64,000 nucleotides of DNA from CAYOSU01 sp964406735 (GTDB lineage: Bacteria; Bacillota; Clostridia; Christensenellales; CAMQZB01): the NCBI GenBank assembly GCA_964406735.1, contig CAYOSU010000004.1:1-64000 (forward strand), written 5' to 3'. Every line of letters begins with the position of its first letter. Within the stretch, counting starts at the first letter, position 1. Positions 13,675 to 22,626 of this stretch are shown here, one piece after another. The position numbers and the translations under genes are program-made. Below the pieces are notes generated by a model. It saw only the letters and a list, made by a program, of their open reading frames with translations, was not told where the DNA came from and made no database searches.

Positions 13675-14565
13675 ATGCGATACCTTTCGGTTGCCGAAAT
13701 AGCAAAAAAATGGGATATTTCTGAACGAAGCGTAAGAAATTACTGTGCAAATGGGCGCGTGAACGGTGCGTTCCTTACGGGGAAAACTTGGAATATTCCC
13801 GAAAACGCAGAAAAACCCGAGCGAACTAACAAGAGGCACGAGAGCTTAGATAGGCTGTCAGACGTTCTGAGAATTCAGAAAGAAAGCAAATATTTCGGCG
13901 GCATTTACCACAAAACGCAGATAGAGCTTACGTATAACTCAAATCATATCGAAGGCAGCCGTTTAACGCACGATCAGACCAGATATATTTTTGAGACCAA
14001 TACGGTCGGTGTTGAAAACGAAGTTCTCAACGTAGACGACGTAATTGAGACGGCAAATCATTTTCGTTGTATCGATATAACAATCGAGAACGCTAAAACG
14101 GCACTGACTGAGAAATTCGTAAAGGAGCTTCATCTGACCTTAAAGAACGGTACGAGCGATTCACGAAAAAATTGGTTTGCCGTTGGTGCTTATAAAAAAC
14201 TTCCGAACGAGGTCGGTGGAGTAAAGACTACTCTTCCTAAAGAAGTAGATTCACAAATGAAAGCGTTGATATCTCAATACAACGAAAAAAAAGAAAAAAC
14301 GCTTGAAGATATTTTAGACTTCCACGTGAAATTTGAACGTATACACCCCTTTCAGGACGGCAACGGCAGAGTTGGCAGGCTAATAATGTTCAAGGAATGT
14401 CTGAAACACGATATCGTACCGTTCATTATATACGATGACTTAAAGCTATTCTACTATCGCGGCTTGAAAGAGTGGGATAATGAAAAAGGCTATTTGCTCG
14501 ATACCTGCTTGACTGCGCAGGATAAATATAAAGCGTATCTTGACTATTTCAGGATAATTTATTAA
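13675..14565 (+). CDS. Fic-domain protein with N-terminal HTH
   Basis: A 296-residue Fic protein, expected to transfer AMP (or another nucleotide part) to target proteins. The catalytic motif HPFQDGNGRVGR (residues 224-235) is intact. The inhibitory helix motif S89-NHI-E93-G94 ([S/T]xxxE[G/N]) lies N-terminal to it, as in self-inhibited class II Fic proteins. Residues 1-45 (SVAEIAKKWDISERSVRNYC and following) form an excisionase/MerR-like HTH. No separate antitoxin gene is needed. The inverted repeat in its promoter suggests self-regulation. The next gene starts 32 bp later and may be co-transcribed. Confidence 0.9.
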   Translation: MRYLSVAEIAKKWDISERSVRNYCANGRVNGAFLTGKTWNIPENAEKPERTNKRHESLDRLSDVLRIQKESKYFGGIYHKTQIELTYNSNHIEGSRLTHDQTRYIFETNTVGVENEVLNVDDVIETANHFRCIDITIENAKTALTEKFVKELHLTLKNGTSDSRKNWFAVGAYKKLPNEVGGVKTTLPKEVDSQMKALISQYNEKKEKTLEDILDFHVKFERIHPFQDGNGRVGRLIMFKECLKHDIVPFIIYDDLKLFYYRGLKEWDNEKGYLLDTCLTAQDKYKAYLDYFRIIY

Positions 14566-14597
14566 GACACTTCATACTTCAAAGGAAGATAAAGCCA

Positions 14598-15053
14598 ATG
14601 AAAAAAGTACTTTTTGTGTGCCACGGGAATATATGCAGATCCCCGATGGCGGAATTTATGTTTAAAGCGCTCGTAAAAGAAAAAGGCGTTGAGGACGAGT
14701 TTGAGATAGCATCTGCCGCAACGAGCCGTGAGGAGATAGGAAACCCCGTTTATCCTCCTGCAAGGAGAGAGCTTGCAAGGCACGGTATAGATCCGACGGG
14801 CAAGACTGCAAGACAGATGACGAGGGAAGATCTTGCGTATTTCGACGAAATAGTCTGCATGGACGGCAACAATCTCAGGAATATTGAGCGTATGTTCGGC
14901 GAAGACGGAAAACGCAAGGTAAAAAAGCTGATGAGCTTTGCAGGAATTGACGCAGACGTCGCAGATCCTTGGTATACGGGCGATTTCGAGAGGACGTATC
15001 GGGACGTTTTGCTTGGCATAGAGGGACTATATAGCTACTTTTCAAAGCTGTGA
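14598..15053 (+). CDS. Low-molecular-weight protein-tyrosine phosphatase
   Basis: A 151-residue phosphatase. The P-loop is C8-HGNIC-R14 (CX5R) in VCHGNICRSPMAEFMFK, and the general acid is the Asp in ADPWYTGDFERTY near residue 125. Length and motif order fit the family exactly. In Firmicutes these enzymes act on tyrosine or arginine phosphates; the residue after the first Cys pair does not settle which. It lies just upstream of the Asp23-nusB housekeeping operon but is separated by about 100 bp. Confidence 0.93.
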   Translation: MKKVLFVCHGNICRSPMAEFMFKALVKEKGVEDEFEIASAATSREEIGNPVYPPARRELARHGIDPTGKTARQMTREDLAYFDEIVCMDGNNLRNIERMFGEDGKRKVKKLMSFAGIDADVADPWYTGDFERTYRDVLLGIEGLYSYFSKL

Positions 15054-15151
15054 GTAACTAATAGCGCAACTATCCTTGCAAAATAATTAAAATTGTGATA
15101 GACTTATTACGAAATAGATGCTAAAAAGATCTATCGATCTTGGAGGGTATT

Positions 15152-15499
15152 ATGGAAAAAAGAGATTCCAAAGGCAGAACGACATATAACAACAATATTC
15201 TCACGAATATCGTAACGTTTGCCGTATCGGAAGTCGACGGTGTTGCGCCGAGCGTCAGAGAAGAGAACGCTCAGGTCCGCCCGGAGGACTATTTGCAGAA
15301 GATAAAGCTCGATTTCGACGGAGATAAGGTCTACGTCGACCTTTCGATCTATATTTACGAAGGCCACAACGTTCCCGACGTTGCGTTCAAGGTACAGGAG
15401 GCTGCGAAAGACGGCATAGAAAATATGACGTCATTTACGGCGAGCTCCGTTGACGTAAGAGTTTTGGGCGTAGTATTGAAGACGGACAAAGCAAGATGA
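15152..15499 (+). CDS. Asp23/Gls24 envelope-stress protein
   Basis: A 115-residue Asp23-family protein (ITNIVTFAVSEVDGVAP-type core, then KVYVDLSIYIYEGHNVPDVA and the end TSFTASSVDVRVLGVVL). The start at 15152 follows GGAGGG; a TTG upstream at 15140 overlaps that site. The stop overlaps the nusB start (ATGA). An Asp23-nusB-folD-xseA order is common in Clostridia. Members associate with the membrane and accumulate under envelope stress. Confidence 0.88.
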   Translation: MEKRDSKGRTTYNNNILTNIVTFAVSEVDGVAPSVREENAQVRPEDYLQKIKLDFDGDKVYVDLSIYIYEGHNVPDVAFKVQEAAKDGIENMTSFTASSVDVRVLGVVLKTDKAR

Positions 15500-15900
15500 G
15501 GAAAGACGCAAGAGAAACAGCTTTCAGGCTGATATACGGCTATCTTTTCGACGAGTCGAAGACCGATAGCTTAGAGGAGAGATTGACGTCCTTTGACGAC
15601 GTAACGCTCGACGAAGAGGACAAAGTTTACGTCAAGGACGTATTCGAGGGCGTAGAAGAAAATCAGGCAACGCTCAAGGAGCTGGTCGAGAAGAATGCGA
15701 TCGGCTATAAGCTCGACAGAGTCTACATGGTAGATCTGGCGATCCTTTTGGTTGCCCTTTATGAGATAAAATACCGTGATGATATTCCCGAAAAGGTCTC
15801 GTGCAACGAAGCGGTCGAGCTTGCGAAAAAGTACAGCACCGAGAAGAGCCCGAGCTTTATCAACGGAATTTTGGCAAGCGTATTAAAGGAAAGCAAATGA
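15496..15900 (+). CDS. nusB: Transcription antitermination factor NusB
   Basis: A 134-residue all-helical NusB: it begins RKDARETAFRLIYGYLF and ends with NEAVELAKKYSTEKSPSFINGILASVLK, the conserved C-terminal block. NusB binds boxA with NusE (S10) for rRNA antitermination. Overlaps the genes on both sides by 4 bp, so the operon is translationally coupled. Confidence 0.95.
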   Translation: MRKDARETAFRLIYGYLFDESKTDSLEERLTSFDDVTLDEEDKVYVKDVFEGVEENQATLKELVEKNAIGYKLDRVYMVDLAILLVALYEIKYRDDIPEKVSCNEAVELAKKYSTEKSPSFINGILASVLKESK

Positions 15901-16733
15901 TAATAGACGGAAAGCAGATCGCAGATAATATCAAAGATAACGTAAGGAAGGAAGTCGCCGCGCTGAACGAGCAGGGCGTGTTTCCTTCCCTTTCTGTAAT
16001 TGTAGTAGGCAACGACCCCGCGAGCGAGGTATATGTCAGGAACAAGGCCCGTGCGTGCGAAAAGGCAGGGATAGTATCCAACACCTACAAGCTTCCCGAG
16101 GATTCTACGACGGACGACGTTGTGGAGCTTGTGGAGGCGTTGAACGATGATGACAAGGTGCACGGAATTTTAGTGCAGCTTCCCCTTCCGAAAGGTATCG
16201 ACGAAGAAAGAGTCATCGCCGCAGTATCTCCCGAAAAGGATGTAGACGGATTTTCCGTGGCTTCGTCTGGTAGCCTGTATTTAGGCAAAAAAGCGGGATT
16301 TACGCCTTGCACGGCGGCAGGCGTGATAGACCTTATCAAGTCGACCGGCGTTGATATATCGGGCAAGAATGCCGTTGTAATAGGCCGCTCCGACATAGTC
16401 GGCAAGCCCGTTGCCATGCTTTTGATGAGAGAGAATGCGACCGTAACCGTATGCCATTCGAGGACGAAGGATATAGCCGAGCACACAAGACGTGCAGATA
16501 TTATAGTCGCTGCCGTCGGAAGAAAGCATTTCGTGACCGACGATATGGTAAAAGACGGCGCAATAGTCATCGACGTAGGCATAAACCGCGTTGACGGCAA
16601 GCTTTACGGCGACGTAGACTACGAGAACGTCTCGAAGAAAGCGTCCTATATAACCCCCGTTCCGGGAGGCGTAGGACCGATGACGATAGCAAAGCTTCTT
16701 GAAAACACGGTAAAGGCGGCCAAGGAGAGATAA
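15897..16733 (+). CDS. folD: Methylenetetrahydrofolate dehydrogenase/cyclohydrolase
   Basis: A 278-residue FolD, interconverting 5,10-methylene-, methenyl- and 10-formyl-THF. Start ATG at 15897 overlaps the nusB stop. Family marks: the catalytic region SEVYVRNKARACEKAGI with the key Lys, GILVQLPLPKGIDEE, DKDVDGF-like PEKDVDGFSV, the NADP site VVIGRSDIVGKPVAMLL, and the end TPVPGGVGPMTIAKLLENT. Confidence 0.97.
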   Translation: MIIDGKQIADNIKDNVRKEVAALNEQGVFPSLSVIVVGNDPASEVYVRNKARACEKAGIVSNTYKLPEDSTTDDVVELVEALNDDDKVHGILVQLPLPKGIDEERVIAAVSPEKDVDGFSVASSGSLYLGKKAGFTPCTAAGVIDLIKSTGVDISGKNAVVIGRSDIVGKPVAMLLMRENATVTVCHSRTKDIAEHTRRADIIVAAVGRKHFVTDDMVKDGAIVIDVGINRVDGKLYGDVDYENVSKKASYITPVPGGVGPMTIAKLLENTVKAAKER

Positions 16734-17935
16734 TGGAGGAAAAGGTATTTTCCGTTGTAGAACTCAACACGATAATCAAGCGCATCTTTGATGCCGAGGA
16801 ATTTCTTCACGGCATATTGATGACGGGCGAGGTCAGCAACTTCAAGATCTCCGGGAATCATGCGTATTTCAACCTGAAAGACAGTGACGCACAGATCTTC
16901 TGCACGTTTTTCAACATAAAATATGCAGATAATACCGTCGTACCCAAAAACGGCGACAAGGTTATAGTCAGAGGCACTCCCGATTTTTACGTCAAAGGCG
17001 GCTCGCTGTCGTTCAAGGTAACGAAGATACAACCTGAGGGCAAGGGTGCGCTGTACCTGAAGTTTCTAGAGCTCAAAGAGAAGCTCGAAAAAGAGGGACT
17101 TTTTGACGAAAAGAAGAAAAAACCGATACCAAAAAGCCCGAAGAGAGTCGGCGTCGTAACGAGCAGAACGGGTGCGGTAATAAGGGATATAATAAACGTT
17201 ACAAGACGTCGTAATCCCTTCACCGACATAGTTTTATACCCCGTCAAGGTTCAGGGCGAGGGGGCGGAATACGACGTAGCCAAGGGCGTAAAAGCGCTCG
17301 ACGAGTCTGGGCTTGTAGAGTGTATAATAGTCGGACGAGGCGGCGGCTCGATGGAAGACCTCATGGCGTTCAATACCGAGGTCGTCGCAAGAGCGGTCTA
17401 CGAGTGTAAAACGCCGATAATCTCGGCGGTAGGGCACGAAACAGACTTTTCGCTTTGCGACTTTGCATCGGACTTGCGTGCGCCGACGCCGTCTGCGGCG
17501 GCTGAGCTTTCGACGGTGGATCTCATGAAAGAGGCGAGGGATTTTGCCGAGCTTTCAAGGGATTTGGAACGTAAATTCATGCGTCAACAAACCTTGCGCA
17601 AAACAACGCTCGATCATAGCGTAGACAAGCTCAAAATACTCGGACAAAGTGCGATAACAAAGGGCGAGAATAAGGTAAAGAGCGATCTTAACAAGACGCT
17701 CAACCTACTTAGAATAAGGTTTATGGAAAAGCAAAACGCCTTGAAGATGAGTATTGGAACGATAGATAATCTTAATCCCTTAAAGATGCTCGACAAAGGC
17801 TTTGCAAAGGTATCCGTCGGCGGAAAAGCCGTCAAGACGGTCAAAGACATAAAAACGGACGACGTAATGACGACTTACCTTCTCGGCGGAGAGGTGAAGT
17901 CGAGAGTAACGGAGATTTTGGAGGATAAAAAATGA
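16733..17935 (+). CDS. xseA: Exodeoxyribonuclease VII large subunit
   Basis: A 400-residue XseA. An N-terminal OB-fold domain (GEVSNFKISGNHAYFNLKD) is followed by the catalytic region with VGVVTSRTGAVIRDI, IIVGRGGGSMEDLMAFN and PIISAVGHETDFSLCDFASD, then a C-terminal coiled coil. With XseB it degrades single-stranded DNA into short oligonucleotides. The start overlaps the folD stop by one base. Confidence 0.97.
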   Translation: MEEKVFSVVELNTIIKRIFDAEEFLHGILMTGEVSNFKISGNHAYFNLKDSDAQIFCTFFNIKYADNTVVPKNGDKVIVRGTPDFYVKGGSLSFKVTKIQPEGKGALYLKFLELKEKLEKEGLFDEKKKKPIPKSPKRVGVVTSRTGAVIRDIINVTRRRNPFTDIVLYPVKVQGEGAEYDVAKGVKALDESGLVECIIVGRGGGSMEDLMAFNTEVVARAVYECKTPIISAVGHETDFSLCDFASDLRAPTPSAAAELSTVDLMKEARDFAELSRDLERKFMRQQTLRKTTLDHSVDKLKILGQSAITKGENKVKSDLNKTLNLLRIRFMEKQNALKMSIGTIDNLNPLKMLDKGFAKVSVGGKAVKTVKDIKTDDVMTTYLLGGEVKSRVTEILEDKK

Positions 17936-18147
17936 CGTTTGAAGAGGGTACGAAAAGGCTCGAAGAGATAATCAAGGAGCTTGACGACGAAAAAGTAAGC
18001 CTTGAAAGGTCGATAGCGCTGTTTGAAGAGGGCGTAAAGGTCTCAAAAGAGTGCATGGAGATATTAAACGGCGCAAAGGGCAAGATAACGGTAATAAAAG
18101 AGGAGTTCGACAAGCTAATCGAGACTCCGCTCGACGAAAATGTTTAA
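17932..18147 (+). CDS. xseB: Exodeoxyribonuclease VII small subunit
   Basis: A 71-residue XseB with the conserved start TFEEGTKRLEEIIKELDDEK and the coiled-coil helical pair typical of the small subunit. Overlaps xseA by 4 bp and ispA by 8 bp, so stoichiometric coupled expression is expected. Confidence 0.95.
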   Translation: MTFEEGTKRLEEIIKELDDEKVSLERSIALFEEGVKVSKECMEILNGAKGKITVIKEEFDKLIETPLDENV

Positions 18148-19000
18148 GCAAAGATACGACGAACTTAAAATAAAAGCCGAGGCGTGCATAAAAGAGCACT
18201 TCGTGGGCGGCGGCTTTGAACGCCTTGAAAAGGGTATGGAATACTCGCTTTTCGCAGGCGGGAAGAGACTTCGCCCGATAATAATGCTCTATATGTCAGA
18301 GTACTTCGGCGTAGACGAGAAAAAAGCGTCTGCGTTTTGTGCGGCGGTGGAGATGATACACACTTATTCGTTGATACACGACGATCTGCCGGCGCTTGAT
18401 AACGACGATTTCAGAAGAGGTAAGCCTACCAATCATAAGGTGTTCGGAGAGGATTTTGCCGTCGTAAACGGCGATGCGCTTCTCAATTTGGCGTACGAAA
18501 CGGTGCTTAACGTCGTTGAAAATAAAGACGATATTGAAGCGGCAAAGCTGCTTGCTTTGAGCGCAGGACATAAGGGTATGTGCTCGGGACAGGCGGCGGA
18601 CTTATATTATTCAGATAAAGAGTGCGACGCAAAGACCGTAGATTATATCAACGCTAACAAGACGGGTGCGCTTTTAGAAGCGTGCTTCGTGTGCCCGGCG
18701 GCTCTTGCAGGAAGAGCGGATGTGATCCCCCAGCTTTCAAAGATAGGCACGCTTTTCGGCGAGGTGTTTCAGATAAAGGACGACCTTCTCGACAGATACG
18801 GCGAGAGCGAAAAGCTCGGCAAGAGCGTAGGAAAAGACGACAAAGACAATAAGTCGACTACCTTGAATATACTCGGCGAGGAGAAGACGTACGAGCTTAT
18901 CGAGGAAAAGAAGAACCAGATACTTTATATGACGGACTCCATCGGCGGACTTACATTCCTTCACGAGCTTACCGAATATATCGTCGAAAGAGATCGCTGA
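18140..19000 (+). CDS. ispA: Polyprenyl (farnesyl) diphosphate synthase
   Basis: A 286-residue short-chain trans-prenyl synthase. The first Asp-rich motif is DDLPALDNDDFRRGKPTNH and the second DDLLDRYGESEKLGKSVGKD. GGKRLRPIIML and SLIHDDLPA are also intact. It makes farnesyl diphosphate for undecaprenyl carrier and other isoprenoids. Immediately downstream are a terminator and the OLE RNA, the standard OLE neighbourhood. Confidence 0.95.
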   Translation: MFKQRYDELKIKAEACIKEHFVGGGFERLEKGMEYSLFAGGKRLRPIIMLYMSEYFGVDEKKASAFCAAVEMIHTYSLIHDDLPALDNDDFRRGKPTNHKVFGEDFAVVNGDALLNLAYETVLNVVENKDDIEAAKLLALSAGHKGMCSGQAADLYYSDKECDAKTVDYINANKTGALLEACFVCPAALAGRADVIPQLSKIGTLFGEVFQIKDDLLDRYGESEKLGKSVGKDDKDNKSTTLNILGEEKTYELIEEKKNQILYMTDSIGGLTFLHELTEYIVERDR

Positions 19001-19019
19001 ACAAAAAAGAAATTATGAG

Positions 19020-19044
19020 CGCACCTTGCAATAAGGTGCGTTTT
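19020..19044 (+). terminator. Terminator after ispA
   Basis: CGCACCTT/AAGGTGCG stem with a 5-nt loop followed by TTTTATTT. It separates the nusB-ispA operon from the OLE RNA transcription unit. Confidence 0.85.
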
Positions 19045-19096
19045 ATTTATAAAAATGTGATTTTTGTGTGCAAAAAGGCAATATTATAAAAATTGC

Positions 19097-19125
19097 TTGA
19101 TATTTGAAAATAAATATGCTATTAT
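19097..19125 (+). promoter_or_regulatory. OLE RNA promoter
   Basis: TTGATA (19097-19102), 17 bp, TATTAT (19120-19125) with an extended -10 (TGC). The predicted transcript start, near 19132, lies a few bases before the closing helix of the RNA. Confidence 0.75.
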
Positions 19126-19131
19126 TACATT

Positions 19132-19726
19132 CCATAGGTGGTGCAGTATTCTAGTCGGATTTCCGCATTCTGAAAACGGGGTTAAAAGACCGTAGCGGGC
19201 ATATCGATGAAGTTTCTGGTGCATGCTTCCGTTGCCCAAACGGGGGTGTGTGCTGGAAGATAAGGTCTATGGGCGTTCCGTAACGGCATACGGAGAGCGA
19301 CCCATTTACCGCGGAGGCTCAAATACGTGGAGAAGATTAAGTTCACGCTCTACGGTTTGAGATTAAACCTGCAATGTGGCAACAAAACGCTATGTGCAGT
19401 GTAGCCTGCCTTGAGTGGACGGTGTGGATCAGGGAACAACGAATAAGTTAAGGCCATTAACGAAAGCGATCGCTCTGTGAAACACACATCTGCAAAAGAG
19501 GCTGGGAATGTGGGGATCTGTCAATGAAAGATTCTAGGCTGTGCGGAGAACCGCTTATGCGTATCTGGGATTAAAGTGTGGTCTTAGTGGCGATTCAGTT
19601 GTGCGTTTGGCGACAGCGCACCGCCCTGTTTGAACGGAAACGGCTCCTGCGGTGACGGGGAGTACAGCGTGCGGAGAAACTCTACTGAACCTTATGCCGC
19701 AAAGTTTACTGGATGCGCAACCACCT
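19132..19726 (+). ncRNA. ole: OLE RNA (ornate, large, extremophilic)
   Basis: About 590 bases between ispA and an OapA-type membrane-protein gene do not code but are GC-richer than other intergenic DNA and full of local complementarity. The ends pair: AGGTGGT (19136-19142) with ACCACCT (19720-19726), with GC/GC continuing inward. OLE RNAs are about 600 nt, lie downstream of xseA-xseB-ispA and directly upstream of oapA, and form membrane complexes with OapA. Size, position, neighbours, own promoter and closing helix all agree. I recognise it mainly from this context; a covariance-model search would settle it. Confidence 0.88.
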
Positions 19727-19740
19727 CAATCGAAATTATC

Positions 19741-19774
19741 AAGGCGATGGGTCAGCCCACCGCCTTGTTTTTTA
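19741..19774 (+). terminator. Terminator at the OLE RNA 3' end
   Basis: AAGGCG-A-TGGG pairs with CCCA-C-CGCCTT around a TCAG loop, followed by GTTTTTT. It lies 14 bp after the OLE closing helix and 38 bp before oapA, so oapA would need read-through or a weak promoter. Confidence 0.8.
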
Positions 19775-19811
19775 AGAAAATATCAAGAAAGAGTAAAGGA
19801 GTAAAAGAAAA

Positions 19812-20519
19812 ATGGAAGAAATTCCCCGAAGTAGCGAGCAATACGATTACGAGTTCCCCGACGATTATACGCTCGGGCAAGAAGAGATCGTGATGATCAC
19901 CCCTAAGGAGAAAAAGCAAGAGGAAGAAAAGTCCGAAAAGCCTCGCAAAACGCAAAAAAAGCCTGAAAAAAAGAACGCAGAGGAGAAAAAAGCGCTCGAA
20001 AAGCGCAAAAACGTCCGTTGGGTAATAAGGACGTTCCTTTTAACTCTTGTCCTGTCGTCGATATTTTTGATCATAACCGAGCAGGTGTCCGAGAAAGGCA
20101 ACTTAGTACTGTCTCTCGTTTTGCTGGTGCTTCTCATTATGATAGGTATACTTTTCGATATGGTCGGAACTGCAACGGCGTCGGCAGACATTGAACCCTT
20201 CGTATCTAAGGCGGCGAGAAAGGACAAGTCTGCTATGATGGCGATAAAGATACTCCAGAACGCAGAAAAGGTATCGAGCTTTTGCAACGACATCGTCGGC
20301 GACATCTGCGGCGTAGTGTCGGGCGGATGCGCCTCGTCGATAGTAATAATCCTCTTAAACAACTTCACGTTGAACAATTTCGTAGTGTCCGTTGCGCTTT
20401 CTGCGTGCGTTTCCGCAATGACCGTAGGCGGCAAGGCGATAGGCAAGACGTTCAGCATGAAGAACAGCCACGAGATAATAGCGTTGGTCGGAAAAGTAGC
20501 TTCCGTTTTCAAGAAATAA
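19812..20519 (+). CDS. oapA: OLE-associated membrane protein OapA
   Basis: A 235-residue protein. Residues 1-70 are a highly charged Lys/Glu-rich cytoplasmic tail (EKKQEEEKSEKPRKTQKKPE). Then come hydrophobic segments (about 75-120 and 170-205) and the conserved family stretch GILFDMVGTATASADIEPF...NAEKVSSFCNDIVGDICGVVSGG. These match the DUF21-like OapA proteins that bind OLE RNA and place it at the membrane. It sits directly after the OLE RNA. The charged N-terminal tail is a likely RNA contact, by inference only. Confidence 0.87.
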   Translation: MEEIPRSSEQYDYEFPDDYTLGQEEIVMITPKEKKQEEEKSEKPRKTQKKPEKKNAEEKKALEKRKNVRWVIRTFLLTLVLSSIFLIITEQVSEKGNLVLSLVLLVLLIMIGILFDMVGTATASADIEPFVSKAARKDKSAMMAIKILQNAEKVSSFCNDIVGDICGVVSGGCASSIVIILLNNFTLNNFVVSVALSACVSAMTVGGKAIGKTFSMKNSHEIIALVGKVASVFKK

Positions 20520-20522
20520 GCC

Positions 20523-21281
20523 ATGCGCCTTGATGTATATTTAGCAAACGACCCTTCCGTCAGATCGAGGACGAAGGCCAAAGAGATGATAGAAAAAGGT
20601 CTCGTAACGGTCAACGGCAAAACGGCAACCAAGCCGTCAGAGGATGTGACCGAACGGGATGAAGTCGTCATAACGGAAAAACTCAAGTACGTTTCAAAGG
20701 GCGGCGATAAGCTCGAAAGGGCGATCACCGCTTTTTCTTACGACCCGACGGGCAAGGTGTTTATCGACGTAGGCGCAAGCAACGGCGGCTTTACCGATTG
20801 CCTTCTTCAATACGGCGCAAGCAAGGTGTATTGCGTAGACGTCGGCGAGGGACAGCTCGACGAGAGAATAAAAAGCGATAGCCGCATAGTCGTTATGGAT
20901 AACACCAACGGCAGGGACTTGAAAAAAGAGATGTTTGCGGAAAGCCCGATATACGCCGTTTCCGACGTTTCGTTCATTTCCGTAGAATTGATAATACCGC
21001 CGCTTTCCGAGATAGTAGAGGAGATGCTGCTCCTTATCAAGCCGCAATTTATCTGCGGCAGAAAGGCGCTTAACAAAAGCGGCATAGTAACGAGCGAAAA
21101 GGATAGATTAACTGCAGTTTTGAAAGTCAACGCCGCTCTTTCCCAAAACGGATTTCACACAAACGGCTTGACGGTCGGAGCGAGCGGAAAGAATAAGAAC
21201 ACCGAATACGTCTGCCTTGCGACCAAAAAAGAGGGCTACAGCGAGGAAGAAATTACTGCGATATTTGAGAAATTGCAATAA
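20523..21281 (+). CDS. tlyA: TlyA-family rRNA 2'-O-methyltransferase
   Basis: A 252-residue protein with an N-terminal S4 RNA-binding domain (MRLDVYLANDPSVRSRTKAK) and an FtsJ-like methyltransferase domain. The SAM site is IDVGASNGGFTDCLLQYGAS, and VSDVSFISVELIIPP plus LLIKPQFICGR hold the catalytic Asp and Lys. Often annotated as hemolysin A, but the family methylates rRNA ribose. It starts 3 bp after oapA. Confidence 0.93.
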   Translation: MRLDVYLANDPSVRSRTKAKEMIEKGLVTVNGKTATKPSEDVTERDEVVITEKLKYVSKGGDKLERAITAFSYDPTGKVFIDVGASNGGFTDCLLQYGASKVYCVDVGEGQLDERIKSDSRIVVMDNTNGRDLKKEMFAESPIYAVSDVSFISVELIIPPLSEIVEEMLLLIKPQFICGRKALNKSGIVTSEKDRLTAVLKVNAALSQNGFHTNGLTVGASGKNKNTEYVCLATKKEGYSEEEITAIFEKLQ

Positions 21282-21340
21282 TTTTATGCAAGACGCTTGA
21301 ATATTTATGCATTTTGATGTAAACTAATACCGAGGACAAT

Positions 21341-22171
21341 ATGAAAGCGATCATACATTACAATATGACCCGTGACGTAAGCGGAATAAAGAGCACGCTT
21401 TTTGCCGAAAAGATGGCAAGCGCAGGCGTCGAGGTATATTTTGACAGCGACGTATACGGCTTCGAGAGAGCAACTGAAGCGGACTTTGAAAACGCCGATG
21501 TTCTAGTTACCCTTGGCGGCGACGGAACGGTTCTCGGCGTATCGTCAATAGCTACGAAGTATAACCTTCCCGTTTTAGGCATAAACATCGGCAATTTAGG
21601 CTATTTGACTGCGTTTGAGTATTCCGAAACCGACGAAGCGATAGCCCTGCTTACGGGCAGAAAACTGGTGCAAGAGGAACGATCCATGCTCGAAACGGTG
21701 GTTGACGGCAAAACGCATACTGCGCTCAACGAGATAGGCGTTCTTGCAAGCAGCGACGGCGAACTTCCCGCAAAGGTAGCCACCCTTTCTGCGTATTCTG
21801 ACGGCGTAAAGGTAGATACCTTCCGTGCGGACGGACTTATAGTCGCAACGCCTACGGGCTCGACTGCGTATTCGCTTGCGGCAGGAGGTCCTATCATGGA
21901 GCCTTGCGTTTCGGCGATACTTCTGACTGCGATATGCTCCCATTCGCTCCACAATAGGCCGATACTCGTCAAAGAGTCGGCAAAGGTGGTCGTAGAGGTA
22001 GAAAAGTGCGCCTCGAGCTGCCACTTGGTAGCTGACGGCAAGCTTCTTTGCAAGCTGTCTGTCGGCGATAAAATAACGGTAAACGCCTCTTCAAAAAAGC
22101 TTACGCTTTTGAAAAGAGCAGACGAGAGCTTCTACGAGAAGCTGTATAAAAAAATGATAAGAGGAAACTAA
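21341..22171 (+). CDS. nadK: NAD kinase
   Basis: A 276-residue NAD kinase making NADP. The diphosphate-binding motif is LVTLGGDGTVLGV, and the second conserved block is ATPTGSTAYSLAAGGPIMEP. The length is normal. Order tlyA-nadK-argR-recN is the standard Firmicute arrangement; argR starts 2 bp later. Confidence 0.96.
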   Translation: MKAIIHYNMTRDVSGIKSTLFAEKMASAGVEVYFDSDVYGFERATEADFENADVLVTLGGDGTVLGVSSIATKYNLPVLGINIGNLGYLTAFEYSETDEAIALLTGRKLVQEERSMLETVVDGKTHTALNEIGVLASSDGELPAKVATLSAYSDGVKVDTFRADGLIVATPTGSTAYSLAAGGPIMEPCVSAILLTAICSHSLHNRPILVKESAKVVVEVEKCASSCHLVADGKLLCKLSVGDKITVNASSKKLTLLKRADESFYEKLYKKMIRGN

Positions 22172-22173
22172 CA

Positions 22174-22626
22174 ATGGAAAGAACTTCAAGACAAAGCAAG
22201 ATACTCGAGATAATAGCGGCTTACGAGATAGAGACTCAGGAAGAGCTCGTAGCAAAGCTCCGTGAAGACGGCTGTCACGTAACGCAAGCCACCGTTTCGA
22301 GAGACATAAAGGAGCTTGGACTCATCAAGGCTCAGACGAAGTCTGGCAAGTATGCGTATTCCCACGTAGACAATCAGACGCATAAAATATCGGGCAAGAT
22401 AGTCAATATGTTCCGTGAATCCGTAATATCCGTTGCGTCTTCGGGAAATCTCATCGTAATAAAGACTCTCAACGGCTCGGCGAACGCCGCCGCACTTTTA
22501 GTGGACAAGCTCGGCATGGACGAGATACTCGGATCGGTCGCAGGCGACGATACGTTGCTTGTAGTAGCGGCAAGCGAAAAAGCGGTAACGCTCATCAAAA
22601 AGAGGATAGAAGAAGAGATCGGATAA
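22174..22626 (+). CDS. argR: Arginine repressor
   Basis: A 150-residue ArgR. The N-terminal winged helix (RQSKILEIIAAYEIETQEEL...TQATVSRDIKELGLIK) binds ARG boxes. The C-terminal domain (NLIVIKTLNGSANAAALLVDK and GSVAGDDTLLVVAAS) forms the hexamer and binds arginine via GDD. It directly abuts recN. Confidence 0.96.
   Translation: MERTSRQSKILEIIAAYEIETQEELVAKLREDGCHVTQATVSRDIKELGLIKAQTKSGKYAYSHVDNQTHKISGKIVNMFRESVISVASSGNLIVIKTLNGSANAAALLVDKLGMDEILGSVAGDDTLLVVAASEKAVTLIKKRIEEEIG

Noticed and set aside
19630..19893. 87-codon frame inside the OLE region
   Set aside because: It spans the OLE 3' end, the terminator and the start of oapA out of frame.
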